64,000 nucleotides of DNA from Paracoccus onchidii (GTDB lineage: Bacteria > Pseudomonadota > Alphaproteobacteria > Rhodobacterales > Rhodobacteraceae). Position 1 is the first letter of the stretch, and the number at the start of each line of letters is the position of its first letter. Of the stretch, positions 29,668 through 38,773 are shown in pieces. The stretch is from the NCBI RefSeq assembly GCF_028294535.1, contig NZ_JAQBIE010000007.1, positions 1-64,000 of the forward strand, read 5' to 3'. Under the pieces are notes generated by a model that saw nothing but the letters and a program-made list of their open reading frames with translations, did not search any database and had not been told where the DNA came from. Both the position numbers and the translations under genes were made by a program.

Positions 29668-30564
29668 ATGAGTCGTAAGGTAACAAAGGCCATTTTCCCT
29701 GTGGCCGGTCTGGGAACGCGTTTTCTGCCTGCGACAAAGAGTATTCCGAAAGAGATCATGACGCTGGTTGATCGCCCGTTGATCCAATATGCGATCGACG
29801 AGGCCCGGGCAGCGGGGATCAAGGAATTCATCTTCGTCACGTCGCGCGGCAAGGGCGCATTGGAAGACTATTTCGACCACGCGCATGAGCTGGAAACCAG
29901 CCTCAAGAAATCGGGCAAGACGGCTCTGCTGGACATTCTGCGCGAAACCAACATGGAATCGGGTGCCATCGCCTATATCCGCCAGCACAAGGCCCTTGGG
30001 TTGGGGCATGCGGTCTGGTGCGCACGCCGACTGCTGTCCGAGGATGAGCCTTTTGCGGTGATCCTGACCGATGACGTCATCAAGGGCGAGCCACCTTGCC
30101 TGCAACAGATGATCGAAGCCTATGGCGAAACGGGCGGCAGCATGGTTGCCACGATGGAGGTTCCGCCCGAAAAGGCGCAGTCCTATGGTGTTCTGGATGT
30201 CAGCGAGGACATGGGGGCGATCGTCAAGGCGCGCGGCATGGTCGAGAAGCCTGCGCTCGGAACGGCGCCGTCGAATTTGGCCGTGATCGGGCGTTATATC
30301 CTGGCGCCGACCGTCATGAAGAACCTGAACAAGCTGAAGGCGGGGTCGGGCGGCGAAATTCAGCTGACGGACGCTATTGCCGATGAAATTCAGGCTGGGC
30401 GCGGCGTCTATGGGCTGCGCTTCCGCGGGCAGCGCTTCGATTGCGGTTCGAAGGCCGGCTTCTTGCAGGCGACCGTGGCCTTTGGGTTGGAACGGGACGA
30501 GCTGCGCGAAGAATTTGCCGAGTATCTCAATGATGTCGTCGCGCTGAACCGGGCCGCCGAGTAA
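29668..30564 (+). CDS. galU: UTP-glucose-1-phosphate uridylyltransferase
   Basis: Makes UDP-glucose from glucose 1-phosphate and UTP, a central donor for surface polysaccharides. The 298-residue protein has the nucleotidyltransferase motif VAGLGTRFLPATKSIPKEIM near residue 11, the VEKP motif and the sugar-binding region GLRFRGQRFDCGSKAGFL near the C-terminus. AAAGG lies nine bases before the ATG. The 199 bases before it hold only a weak GC hairpin (29484..29499) after the kdsB stop and no promoter I could define. Its stop shares one base with the galE ATG, so the two are translationally coupled. Confidence 0.96.
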   Translation: MSRKVTKAIFPVAGLGTRFLPATKSIPKEIMTLVDRPLIQYAIDEARAAGIKEFIFVTSRGKGALEDYFDHAHELETSLKKSGKTALLDILRETNMESGAIAYIRQHKALGLGHAVWCARRLLSEDEPFAVILTDDVIKGEPPCLQQMIEAYGETGGSMVATMEVPPEKAQSYGVLDVSEDMGAIVKARGMVEKPALGTAPSNLAVIGRYILAPTVMKNLNKLKAGSGGEIQLTDAIADEIQAGRGVYGLRFRGQRFDCGSKAGFLQATVAFGLERDELREEFAEYLNDVVALNRAAE

Positions 30565-31550
30565 TGTCTGACACAGTATTGGTGACCGGCGGAGCCGGTT
30601 ATATCGGGTCGCATGCGTGCAAGGCCCTGTCGCGGGCTGGATATGTTCCGGTCACATTGGACAACCTGTCGACCGGCTGGCGCGATGCGGTGAAATTCGG
30701 TCCTCTGGTCGAGGCAGACCTGCTCGATCGCGCCGCGCTGGATCGGGCATTCGCCGAATATCAGCCCATGGCCGTGATGCATTTTGCCGCGCTGAGCCAG
30801 GTGGGTGAAGCCATGGCCGAGCCGGGAAAATACTGGCGCAACAATGTCTCGGGGTCACTGAACCTGATCGAGTCCGCTATTGCCGCAGGGTGCGGGAACT
30901 TTGTATTCAGCTCGACCTGTGCGACCTATGGTGATCGCGATGGCGAGGTGCTGAACGAAGATACGGCGCAGGCGCCGCTGAACGCCTATGGCGCCAGCAA
31001 GCGTGCGATCGAGGATATGCTGGTCGATTTCAGCGCCTCGCATAGGTTGCGTCACGTCATCTTTCGCTATTTCAATGTTGCGGGGGCCGATCCCGATGCA
31101 GAGGTCGGTGAATTTCATCAGCCCGAGACCCATCTTATTCCACTGATTCTGGACGCGGTTGACGGCAAACGCGCGGCGCTGACGATACACGGGACCGATT
31201 ATCCGACGCCTGACGGAACTTGTATCCGCGATTACGTCCATGTGGCCGACCTGGTAGATGCCCATATCCGGGGGTTGGAATGGCTGCGCGAGGACAAGGG
31301 CGATCGTGTCTTTTGCCTTGGCACCGGTGAAGGTTTCTCGGTGCGCGAAGTTGTGGATGCAACGCGTCATGTGACCAACCGCCCGGTTCCCATGCATGAC
31401 GGCCCGCGCCGCGGGGGGGATGCGGTCAAACTGGTTTGCGGCAGCAAGCGCGCAAGGGATGAGCTGGGCTGGTCGCCTTCGCGGTCCTCGATGCAGCAGA
31501 TGATCGGTGACGCCTGGCGTTGGCATCAGAACGGGTCTTACGCGCGTTGA
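30564..31550 (+). CDS. galE: UDP-glucose 4-epimerase
   Basis: Interconverts UDP-glucose and UDP-galactose (or the N-acetyl forms) using bound NAD. The 328-residue short-chain dehydrogenase-type protein has the NAD motif VTGGAGYIGSHACKAL, the catalytic SSTCATYG and YGASKRAIED (Tyr-x3-Lys) motifs and the RYFNVAGADPDAEVGE substrate loop. The start is coupled to galU (TAATG). It directly precedes three glycosyltransferase genes, so its product is likely used by them. Confidence 0.95.
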   Translation: MSDTVLVTGGAGYIGSHACKALSRAGYVPVTLDNLSTGWRDAVKFGPLVEADLLDRAALDRAFAEYQPMAVMHFAALSQVGEAMAEPGKYWRNNVSGSLNLIESAIAAGCGNFVFSSTCATYGDRDGEVLNEDTAQAPLNAYGASKRAIEDMLVDFSASHRLRHVIFRYFNVAGADPDAEVGEFHQPETHLIPLILDAVDGKRAALTIHGTDYPTPDGTCIRDYVHVADLVDAHIRGLEWLREDKGDRVFCLGTGEGFSVREVVDATRHVTNRPVPMHDGPRRGGDAVKLVCGSKRARDELGWSPSRSSMQQMIGDAWRWHQNGSYAR

Positions 31551-32611
31551 CGGGGTTGGCCGCCAGCATTGGCGGCCGCCTTCGGCGTGGCTGGTCGGCA
31601 TATCGGTTGCGCTGGAAGCGGAGAGAGCTGCTGTGGCGCGCGATACGCGCCCGCAAGAACCTGACGCCTGTTGCTGACCGCACCGCGAAAATCGGACCGG
31701 ATGGTGTTCTGGTTTTTGTCACCCTGCGCAATGAACTGGGCCGGTTGCCAGAGTTTCTGACCCATTATCGCCGGCTTGGGGTGTCGCATTTTCTTGTGGT
31801 CGACAATGACAGCGATGATGGCACAACTGCCTTGTTGCGTGCGCAACCCGATGTTTCGTTATGGCGCGCCGCCGGTTCCTATCGCGATTCCCGCTTTGGC
31901 ATGGATTGGCTGGGGGCGCTGTTGATGCGTTACGGTCACGGGCATTGGTGCGTGACCGTCGACGCCGATGAATTGCTGGTCTATCCCGATTGCGACGGCC
32001 ATGATCTGCGGGAACTGACCACGTTCCTTGGCCGGCGGAACATTCCTGCGATCGGGGGCTTGATGCTGGATCTGTATCCGCGCGGACCTCTTGGCCGCGC
32101 CGATGCGCCCAATGGTGCGCCGCTTGCCGATCGGCTTCCCTTTTTTGACGAAGGGCCATATCGGTGCCGCGTACAGCAGCCAAGGCGCAATCGCTGGGTG
32201 CAGGGAGGTGCGCGCGAACGATGCTTCTTCGCGGATCGGCCTGAACGTTCGCCGACGTTGAACAAGCTGCCATTGGTGCTTTGGAACCGTCGCTATGCCT
32301 ATGTGAATTCGACCCATTCGATGCTGCCACCATCCTTGAACGACCTGTATGACGGACCGGCGGATGAACGGTTGTCCTGCGTCTTGTTGCATAGCAAGTT
32401 CCTGCCCGAAATCGTCGCGAAATCACGCGAGGAACTGGACCGGCGACAACATTTCAACGACCCTGATCTATATACGGATTACCACCGGCGCCTCGCCCTG
32501 GCGCCGACGCTATGGCATGCCGGATCCTGCCGCTATGAAGGCACCGCGCAGCTTGAGGCTTTGGGTCTGATGCATTCGGGTGACTGGTCGCGGCGCGAAC
32601 AACGTGGTTGA
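31547..32611 (+). CDS. Glycosyltransferase family 2-type protein (first paralogue)
   Basis: The protein of about 354 residues has the GT-A nucleotide-sugar pattern LVFVTLRNELGRLPEFLTHY, then FLVVDNDSDDGT and the metal motif VDADELLVYPD. This is the architecture of the GT2-like family PF13704. It is a clear paralogue of the next gene (shared FGMDW, LLMRYG, HW.CVTVD, RRQH). No in-frame ATG exists before the conserved domain. The TTG at 31547 overlaps the galE stop as TTGA and is my choice; TTG at 31520 or 31556 are alternatives. The acceptor and donor sugars are unknown. It sits between galE and two further transferases. Confidence 0.8.
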   Translation: MTGLAASIGGRLRRGWSAYRLRWKRRELLWRAIRARKNLTPVADRTAKIGPDGVLVFVTLRNELGRLPEFLTHYRRLGVSHFLVVDNDSDDGTTALLRAQPDVSLWRAAGSYRDSRFGMDWLGALLMRYGHGHWCVTVDADELLVYPDCDGHDLRELTTFLGRRNIPAIGGLMLDLYPRGPLGRADAPNGAPLADRLPFFDEGPYRCRVQQPRRNRWVQGGARERCFFADRPERSPTLNKLPLVLWNRRYAYVNSTHSMLPPSLNDLYDGPADERLSCVLLHSKFLPEIVAKSREELDRRQHFNDPDLYTDYHRRLALAPTLWHAGSCRYEGTAQLEALGLMHSGDWSRREQRG

Positions 32612-32712
32612 ACCACAATTCACGCGTGAAATATCTTGCGGAAGATGGTCCGAGCCTGCATGTCGGCAAGGATGAATGCGAAAGTGACAAGTTTGAAGTG
32701 ATCAGGCGTCCT

Positions 32713-33729
32713 ATGAAACCTGCTCTGCCCGATCGATTTCGCCGCCGTGCGCAACGCCAATGGCTGATTGGCCGCGCCATCAGGCGGCGCGGTGTCCTGC
32801 GCGAGGTTTCGAACCGGACTGGCGATATCAGATCGGGCGATATTCTGGCCTTTGTCACGCAAAGAAACGAACGTATCCGACTGCCGTATTTCCTTGATTA
32901 CTATCGTGATCTCGGAGTGTCGCATTTCTTGTTTGTTGACAATGACAGCAATGATGGCAGCGCGGATTTTCTGCGCCAGCAGCGGGACGTATCATGCTGG
33001 ACGACCAGGGCCAGCTACAAGAAAGCGCGATTCGGGATGGACTGGATCAACTGGCTGTTGATGCGCTATGGCCGAAATCACTGGTGCCTGACCGTCGATC
33101 CGGACGAGTTTCTTGTTTATCCCCATTGCGACAGCCGTTCATTGCCGGCCCTGACCAACTGGCTGGACAATTCCGGGCGGCGGTCCTTTTCCGCGATGTT
33201 GTTGGATATGTATCCGCGCGGCGCATTGGATGAACAGATCTACCAGGAGGGGCAGGATCCATTGAGCATCGCGTGCTGGTTCGATCCGGCGAATTACGCG
33301 ATTTCCAAGAACCACTACTATGGGAATCTCTGGATTCAGGGCGGGCCTCGCACGCGGGCGTTCTTTTCGCATGATCCGTTGCGCGGTCCCGCGCTGAACA
33401 AGATTCCACTGGTCAAATGGCATTGGCGCTATGCCTATGTCAGTTCGACTCATATGTTGCTGCCGATGTCGCTCAATCAGGTTTATGACGAGGATGGCGG
33501 CGAAATGGCCTCGGGCTGTTTGCTCCATGCCAAGTTCCTGTCCACATTCGCCGAGAAATCGACCGAAGAGCTGGATCGACGGCAGCATTACGCCAATAGC
33601 CAGGAATATCGGGCCTATAGCGCGGGTCTGCAAAGCGGCAGCACGCTTTGGTGCCGTGAATCGCGCGCGTATCAGGATTGGCGGCAACTGGAAGATATTG
33701 GCCTGATTTCGCGGGGAAATTGGGCATGA
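32713..33729 (+). CDS. Glycosyltransferase family 2-type protein (second paralogue)
   Basis: The 338-residue protein is built like its upstream paralogue: ILAFVTQRNERIRLPYFLDYY, FLFVDNDSNDGS, and the metal-binding VDPDEFLVYPH. The C-terminal half (LLDMYPRGAL, RRQHYANSQEYRAY) is also shared. The ATG at 32713 aligns best with the paralogue, though its ribosome site is poor. The frame extends upstream to a TTG at 32608 that overlaps the previous stop as TTGA, which would add 35 residues. Its own stop overlaps the next gene by 4 bases (ATGA). Specificity is unknown. Confidence 0.8.
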   Translation: MKPALPDRFRRRAQRQWLIGRAIRRRGVLREVSNRTGDIRSGDILAFVTQRNERIRLPYFLDYYRDLGVSHFLFVDNDSNDGSADFLRQQRDVSCWTTRASYKKARFGMDWINWLLMRYGRNHWCLTVDPDEFLVYPHCDSRSLPALTNWLDNSGRRSFSAMLLDMYPRGALDEQIYQEGQDPLSIACWFDPANYAISKNHYYGNLWIQGGPRTRAFFSHDPLRGPALNKIPLVKWHWRYAYVSSTHMLLPMSLNQVYDEDGGEMASGCLLHAKFLSTFAEKSTEELDRRQHYANSQEYRAYSAGLQSGSTLWCRESRAYQDWRQLEDIGLISRGNWA

Positions 33730-35414
33730 GCGGCAATATCATGCTGGGGGTCGTTCTGTTGTGCCATGCCGACCTGGACATGGCCGCAAGGATGGCGCGG
33801 ATCTGGGCCGAGGGTGGTGCACGGGTTGCGATCCATGTCGATGCCAAGGCCGGTGCCGATGACTTCGCCACGATGCAGGCCGCGCTTTGCGATCTGGAGA
33901 ACGTGGTGTTCACGGCCCGGCATCGTTGCGACTGGGGGCGTTTTAGCCTGGTCAGGGCCACTCAGGATGCGGCCGAAACGTTGTTGCACCGGTTTCCCGA
34001 CCTGACGCATGTCTATCTTGCCTCGGGGTCGTGCCTGCCGCTGCGCCCGGTGCAGGAACTGACCGGATTTCTTGGTCTTGCGCCAGACCGTGACCATATC
34101 GAAAGCGTCAGCGCCTACGAGGTTGGCTGGACCGTCGGGGGGCTGAACGATGAACGGTTCTCGTTGTGGTTTCCCTTTGACTGGCGCAAGCAACGCTGGT
34201 TGTTCGACCGCTGCGTCGAATTTCAGCGCCGTCGCGGCCTGCGAAGGAAATTGCCCAAGGGGATCGCTCCGCATTTGGGGTCGCAATGGTGGTGCCTGAC
34301 CGCCGAAACCTTGCGTGCCATTCTGAACGATCCGCGGCGGCAGGAATTCGACCGCTATTTCAGGCTGACCTGGATACCGGATGAGAGCTATTTTCAAACG
34401 CTGGCACGGCGACATTCCGCACGGATCGACAGCAGATCGCTGACGCTTGCGAAATTCGATCACAAGGGGCGACCCTTTCAACTGTATGACGATCACACGC
34501 GGATGTTGCAGGAATCGCGTTGCTTTGTGGCCCGTAAGGTGTGGCCGGGGGCAACGGGGCTTCTGGGTCATTTCCCGGTGACGCCGACAGAAGCGCTGGA
34601 TCTGTCGGCGCCACGACCGGCGCGTATCCTGCGCGCCATCAACAAGACTGTCAGCCGCCGAACAAGGGGGCGGCCGGGGCTGTATATGCAAAGCAGGTAT
34701 CCGCGCAAGGATTCCGAGAACGGCAAGACCTCTGGCCCCTATGCGCTGTTTCAGGGGTTCAGCGACATTTTTCCAGAATTTGAAACATGGCTGGGCCAGC
34801 ATTTGTCGGCTGATGTGCATGGTCATCTGCTGGGGCCTGAACGCGCCGAGTTCGCGGGCAGGCCCAAGATCGGCCCGGGGGCAATTCCCGATGGCGTTGC
34901 CCTGCGCGATCGCGATGCACAGGGTTTTCTGACCTCGCTGATCCGTATTTCCCCGCGCATGCAGGTGTTTCAGTTCAGCCCGCGCGATAATCAGGTTCTG
35001 AACTGGTTCATGGCCACGGACCCTAATGCGCATCTGTTCGTCGTGACCGGCGCCTGGATGCTGCCATTGCTGCATTCGGAGATGCCGTTTGACGATGTGC
35101 GCCGTGCGGCCGTCTGGCTGCAGCGCGCAGAACTGGAACAGATCGAGGTGCTGAATTCGGTCTGGGTCAAGGCGCGGGTCCAGCTGCATGAATTGTCGGA
35201 TTTCCTGGCCCGTCCGCAGGCTATCCTGAACGAAGCTGTGCAACAGCTTGAACCACGCGCCCCAGCCCTGACCGGTCTGCCGCAAATGCGCGACATGTCC
35301 GGCCTGGCCGATCTGTTGCAGCGTTTGCAGAATTCGGGGTTGGTGCCGCGCCTGACCGGCGATGACCTGTTGTTGTCGCCCCCCTCGGACACGCAGAGGA
35401 CCGCAGCAGAATGA
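33726..35414 (+). CDS. GT14-type (core-2/I-branching-like) glycosyltransferase with C-terminal extra domain
   Basis: The N-terminal part (residues about 1-270) resembles beta-1,6-N-acetylglucosaminyltransferases of the Branch family: VVLLCHADLDMAARMARIW, IHVDAKAG, YLASGSCLPLRPVQEL and a SQWWCLT motif. From about residue 320 a second region (GPYALFQGFSDIFPEFETWL onward) does not belong to that fold; I recall a domain of unknown function attached to this family in Rhodobacteraceae (DUF5927/5928) but cannot confirm the number. At 562 residues it is about twice a single GT14 domain. It starts inside the preceding stop (ATGA) and its own stop overlaps the sulfotransferase start (ATGA), so the proteins are probably made together. 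Confidence 0.75.
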   Translation: MSGNIMLGVVLLCHADLDMAARMARIWAEGGARVAIHVDAKAGADDFATMQAALCDLENVVFTARHRCDWGRFSLVRATQDAAETLLHRFPDLTHVYLASGSCLPLRPVQELTGFLGLAPDRDHIESVSAYEVGWTVGGLNDERFSLWFPFDWRKQRWLFDRCVEFQRRRGLRRKLPKGIAPHLGSQWWCLTAETLRAILNDPRRQEFDRYFRLTWIPDESYFQTLARRHSARIDSRSLTLAKFDHKGRPFQLYDDHTRMLQESRCFVARKVWPGATGLLGHFPVTPTEALDLSAPRPARILRAINKTVSRRTRGRPGLYMQSRYPRKDSENGKTSGPYALFQGFSDIFPEFETWLGQHLSADVHGHLLGPERAEFAGRPKIGPGAIPDGVALRDRDAQGFLTSLIRISPRMQVFQFSPRDNQVLNWFMATDPNAHLFVVTGAWMLPLLHSEMPFDDVRRAAVWLQRAELEQIEVLNSVWVKARVQLHELSDFLARPQAILNEAVQQLEPRAPALTGLPQMRDMSGLADLLQRLQNSGLVPRLTGDDLLLSPPSDTQRTAAE

Positions 35415-36820
35415 CACAGAAATTTCGCAGCTTCGTGATCTTCGCCGAGATGCGGACCGGTTCCAACCTGCTTGAGGCGACCCTGAACGGTCTGCGGAAG
35501 GTCACCTGTTTCGGCGAAGCCTTCAACCCGTTCATGATGGGGTGGCCGGACAAGGACGAATTGCAGGGCATCACGCGGGCCGAACGCGAAGAAGATCCCC
35601 ACCGTCTGTTGAACAAGCTGTTTGACAAACCCGGGCATCTGCCGGGGTTCCGCTATTTTCACGATCACGATCCGCGCGTTCTGGATGCGATCATCGACAA
35701 TCGTGACTGTGCCAAGATCGTGCTGACGCGCAATCCTCTGGAAAGCTATATCTCGACGCGGCTTGCACGGGAAACCAACCAGTGGAAGCTGAACGAAACC
35801 GAGACGGCAATTCCCGCCGCCACGACGTATGACCCGGCCGAGTTCCGCCAGAGCCTGGACGAGATCGAGGCGTTCCAGCTGTCCATTCTTGGCCGTTTAC
35901 AAGCCAGCGGCCAGACGGCGTTCTGGCTGGGATATGAAGATCTGCGCGATAGTGCCGTCATGACGGGGCTGCTGCACTGGATGGGGCGAACTGATATTGA
36001 ACAGGTCCAGCCCGCCAATGATCAGGTGCCCCAGAACCCGCGCGAACTGGCCGAAAAGGTCACGAATTTCGACGAGATGCAGGCAGATCTGCACCGGCTC
36101 GATCCGTTTGCGTTGCGCAAGGTTCCCAATTTCGAGCCCCGGCGTGGTCCGTCAGTGCCAAGTTTCATGACCACCGAGGCCGGGCGAGGGTTGGTTTTCA
36201 TGCCGGTTCAGGGCGGCCCGTCGGAAATGGTGCAGGGATGGCTGACGGCATTGGGTGGTGTCGGCGGTCAGTATACCCAGAACAGCCTGCGGCAATGGAA
36301 ACGCGCCCACCCGGAACATCGCAGCTTCTGCGTGCTGCGCCATCCCCTGTTGCGCGCTTGGGATGGCTTTTTGCACCTGATGATGAACGCCAAACCCGAG
36401 TTGCGCCAGCTGATGCGTGATGTGCATCGTGTGCCTTTGCCTGCCGATGAGGCGCTGTCCGACCTGACCGAAAGTGATGCAGAATCGCTGTTTGGTGATT
36501 TTCTCGGGTTCTTGAGGCGCAATCTGAACGGTCAGACCACGCTGCCAACGCATCCCAACTGGGCAACGCAATCACAGGTGGTTGCGGGTTTCGCGCGGTT
36601 TTCGCAGCCTGACATCCTGATCCGGGAAACGCGGATCAGGACGGATCTCGAATTTTTGTGCCATCAGGCCGGGATTGACGAGCCGCGCCTGGACCGATTG
36701 TCACAAGAAACCGGCCCAGAGTTCCTGGCGGACAAGAAACTGGCCGCTGCGGCGCGGGCGGCATATCTGCGCGACTATATTGCCTTTGGCTTTCCCGAAG
36801 GGATTTCGCCCGCAGCCTGA
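35411..36820 (+). CDS. Protein with two sulfotransferase-like modules
   Basis: The N-terminal module has the PAPS 5'-phosphosulfate loop RTGSNLLEATL (residues 15-25) and the 3'-phosphate motif VLTRNPLESYIS (about 102-113), as in NodH/Stf0-type carbohydrate sulfotransferases. A second module from about residue 258 repeats the layout: FMPVQGGPSEMVQGWL in the first-loop position and FCVLRHPLLRAWDGFLHLM (about 306) in the second. It lacks the usual Lys/Arg-Ser/Thr in the loop (QGGPSEM), so it may be inactive or bind a different ligand. Length is 469 residues. It is the last gene of the coupled galU-to-sulfotransferase run; sulfation of the glycan is an inference strengthened by cysQ upstream. Confidence 0.72.
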   Translation: MTQKFRSFVIFAEMRTGSNLLEATLNGLRKVTCFGEAFNPFMMGWPDKDELQGITRAEREEDPHRLLNKLFDKPGHLPGFRYFHDHDPRVLDAIIDNRDCAKIVLTRNPLESYISTRLARETNQWKLNETETAIPAATTYDPAEFRQSLDEIEAFQLSILGRLQASGQTAFWLGYEDLRDSAVMTGLLHWMGRTDIEQVQPANDQVPQNPRELAEKVTNFDEMQADLHRLDPFALRKVPNFEPRRGPSVPSFMTTEAGRGLVFMPVQGGPSEMVQGWLTALGGVGGQYTQNSLRQWKRAHPEHRSFCVLRHPLLRAWDGFLHLMMNAKPELRQLMRDVHRVPLPADEALSDLTESDAESLFGDFLGFLRRNLNGQTTLPTHPNWATQSQVVAGFARFSQPDILIRETRIRTDLEFLCHQAGIDEPRLDRLSQETGPEFLADKKLAAAARAAYLRDYIAFGFPEGISPAA

Positions 36821-36842
36821 TCCCGGGTTGCGGGCGCGAAGG

Positions 36843-38231
36843 TCATGCGCCCAGCAACGCGGCCAGTTCGGCCTGTTTGCGCGCAACCAGATCGGCATCG
36901 CCCTCGGCTTCCAGGTTCAGGCGCACCACCGGTTCCGTGTTGGATTTGCGCAGGTTGAACCGCCAATTGCCAAAGCTTAGCGAGACGCCGTCAAGATCGT
37001 CGCGACCGCTTGCCTGCCCTTCATAGGCGGCGATAAGGCGCGCGATCGCGGCATCCGGGTCGGCGATCTGGTAATTGGTTTCGCCCGATGACGGATAAAG
37101 CCGCATGCGTTCGGACAGCAATTCGGCCAATGTCTTGCCCTTGCGAGATAGCAGTTCCACCATCAGCAGCCAAGGCACCATGCCGCTGTCGCAGTAATAG
37201 AAATCGCGGAAATAATGATGCGCCGACATTTCGCCGCCATAGATCGCGCCGACATCGCGCATCTTGCGTTTGATGAAGGCGTGGCCGGTCTTGCTGACGA
37301 CGGCTTCCCCGCCCGAGCTTTCGATCATTGCACGTGTGTTCATCACGACGCGGGGATCGTGCACGATTTTTTCGCCCGGTGATTTTTCCAGGAATGCGGC
37401 CCCCAGCAATCCGACGATATATTCGCCCGGAATGAAGCGGCCATCTTCGTCGAAAAAGAAGCAGCGGTCGAAATCACCATCCCAGGCGACGCCCAGATCG
37501 GCATTCTCTGCCTTGACCATGTCCACCGTGGGGGGCTGGTTCTCTGGCAGCAATGGGTTGGGGATGCCGTTGGGAAAGCTGGAATCGACATTGTGATGCA
37601 TGCGCACGAATGTCAGTGGCGCGCCGCGGCGCTGCAATTCCTCGGCGATGGCGTCAAAGGTTGGTCCGGCGGTTCCGTTCCCGGCATTGACCAGGATTTT
37701 CATCGGCTTGAGCGCGGCGACATCGACGAAATCGACCATGGCCCTGGCATAATCCGCGCGGGCATGGCTGAAATCGGTGACGCGCCCTTTCTGGGCCGGG
37801 GTGAACTCGCCCGATGTGGCCAGTTCGACAATGGGCGGCAATTCACTTGCCGGGTCCAGGGGTGCCGAACCCTGTCCGACAATCTTCATGCCGTTGTAAT
37901 TGATCGGATTGTGCGAGGCGGTCACTTCGATACCGCCATCGGTGTCCTGAAATCCGGTGTGGAAATAGACCTCTTCGGTGCCGGCAAGGCCAAGGTCCAG
38001 GACATCCGCACCAGCATCGGTCAGCCCGTTGATCAGTGCCGTGGCAAGTTCCGGTGATGATTCGCGGCTGTCGCGGCCGACCACAACGCGCTTTGCATTG
38101 CGGGCCTGGGCAAAGGCTCGTCCGATCCGGTAGGCCACATCGGGATCCAGGTTCTTGCCCAGCTCTCCTCTGACATCATACGCCTTGAAACAGGTGATCT
38201 CACGCCGGCCAAGGCTGTTCACGTTTGTCAT
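36843..38231 (-). CDS. Phosphomannomutase/phosphoglucomutase
   Basis: Interconverts hexose 6-phosphate and 1-phosphate, supplying GalU or GDP-mannose synthesis. The 462-residue protein is a member of the alpha-D-phosphohexomutase family with the phosphoserine loop TASHNPINYNGMK, the metal loop DGDFDRC, the sugar loop GEMSAHHYF and the phosphate-binding loop RKSNTEPVVRLN. GEMSAHHYF with dual-specificity AlgC-like loops supports a mutase for both mannose and glucose. The ATG at 38231 was chosen; a GTG two codons earlier (38237) is also close to the AGAGG site. It is convergent with the sulfotransferase gene, 22 bases apart. Confidence 0.92.
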   Translation of the reverse strand: MTNVNSLGRREITCFKAYDVRGELGKNLDPDVAYRIGRAFAQARNAKRVVVGRDSRESSPELATALINGLTDAGADVLDLGLAGTEEVYFHTGFQDTDGGIEVTASHNPINYNGMKIVGQGSAPLDPASELPPIVELATSGEFTPAQKGRVTDFSHARADYARAMVDFVDVAALKPMKILVNAGNGTAGPTFDAIAEELQRRGAPLTFVRMHHNVDSSFPNGIPNPLLPENQPPTVDMVKAENADLGVAWDGDFDRCFFFDEDGRFIPGEYIVGLLGAAFLEKSPGEKIVHDPRVVMNTRAMIESSGGEAVVSKTGHAFIKRKMRDVGAIYGGEMSAHHYFRDFYYCDSGMVPWLLMVELLSRKGKTLAELLSERMRLYPSSGETNYQIADPDAAIARLIAAYEGQASGRDDLDGVSLSFGNWRFNLRKSNTEPVVRLNLEAEGDADLVARKQAELAALLGA

Positions 38232-38371
38232 GGCCACAAAACCTCTCTACGCAACTGATGAAGAACCGCTAGCAGTTTGGTGTCAGAATTCAAGCTTGCA
38301 CTGGTCCTTACGGCTGAGGTGACGCAAAGGATTTTACGCGCTAGAGCACGGTTGAACACAAGGGGGCAGGC

Positions 38372-38773
38372 ATGGACACCGCGCAGCTGATCAACACCTA
38401 TTTCAAGGCATTCAACGCCGGCGATACCGATGACATGCTGGACTTGCTGCATGATGATATCGAGCATCATGTGAACGAGGGGCAGATTCGCAAGGGCAAA
38501 GACCTGTTCGCCAGCTTTAATGCGCATATGACGCGCTGCTATCGCGAAGAGCTGACCGATATGGTGATCTTCGTCAATGATGGTGGCGATCGCGCGGCTG
38601 CCGAATTCGTGGTGAACGGTACCTATCTTGAAACGGATGAAGGTTTGCCTGCGGCACAGGGCCAGACCTATCGTCTGCCTGCCGGATCGTTCTTTTCGAT
38701 ACGTGACGGCAAGATCGCGCGTGTCACGACCTATTACAATCTTTCCGACTGGATGGCGCAGGTCACGGGATGA
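38372..38773 (+). CDS. NTF2/SnoaL-like protein
   Basis: A 133-residue cytosolic protein of the cone-shaped NTF2-like fold: MDTAQLINTYFKAFNAGDTD then LLHDDIEHHVNEG and a C-terminal sheet RDGKIARVTTYYNLSDW. Family members include isomerases, hydratases and mere binding proteins; often labelled ketosteroid isomerase-related. No substrate can be assigned. AAGGGG lies six bases upstream of the ATG. It is the first of three genes joined by ATGA overlaps (with a GNAT acetyltransferase and a nitrilase-type hydrolase), so it probably works on the same compound. The 140 bases before it are shared with the divergent mutase gene. Confidence 0.8.
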   Translation: MDTAQLINTYFKAFNAGDTDDMLDLLHDDIEHHVNEGQIRKGKDLFASFNAHMTRCYREELTDMVIFVNDGGDRAAAEFVVNGTYLETDEGLPAAQGQTYRLPAGSFFSIRDGKIARVTTYYNLSDWMAQVTG

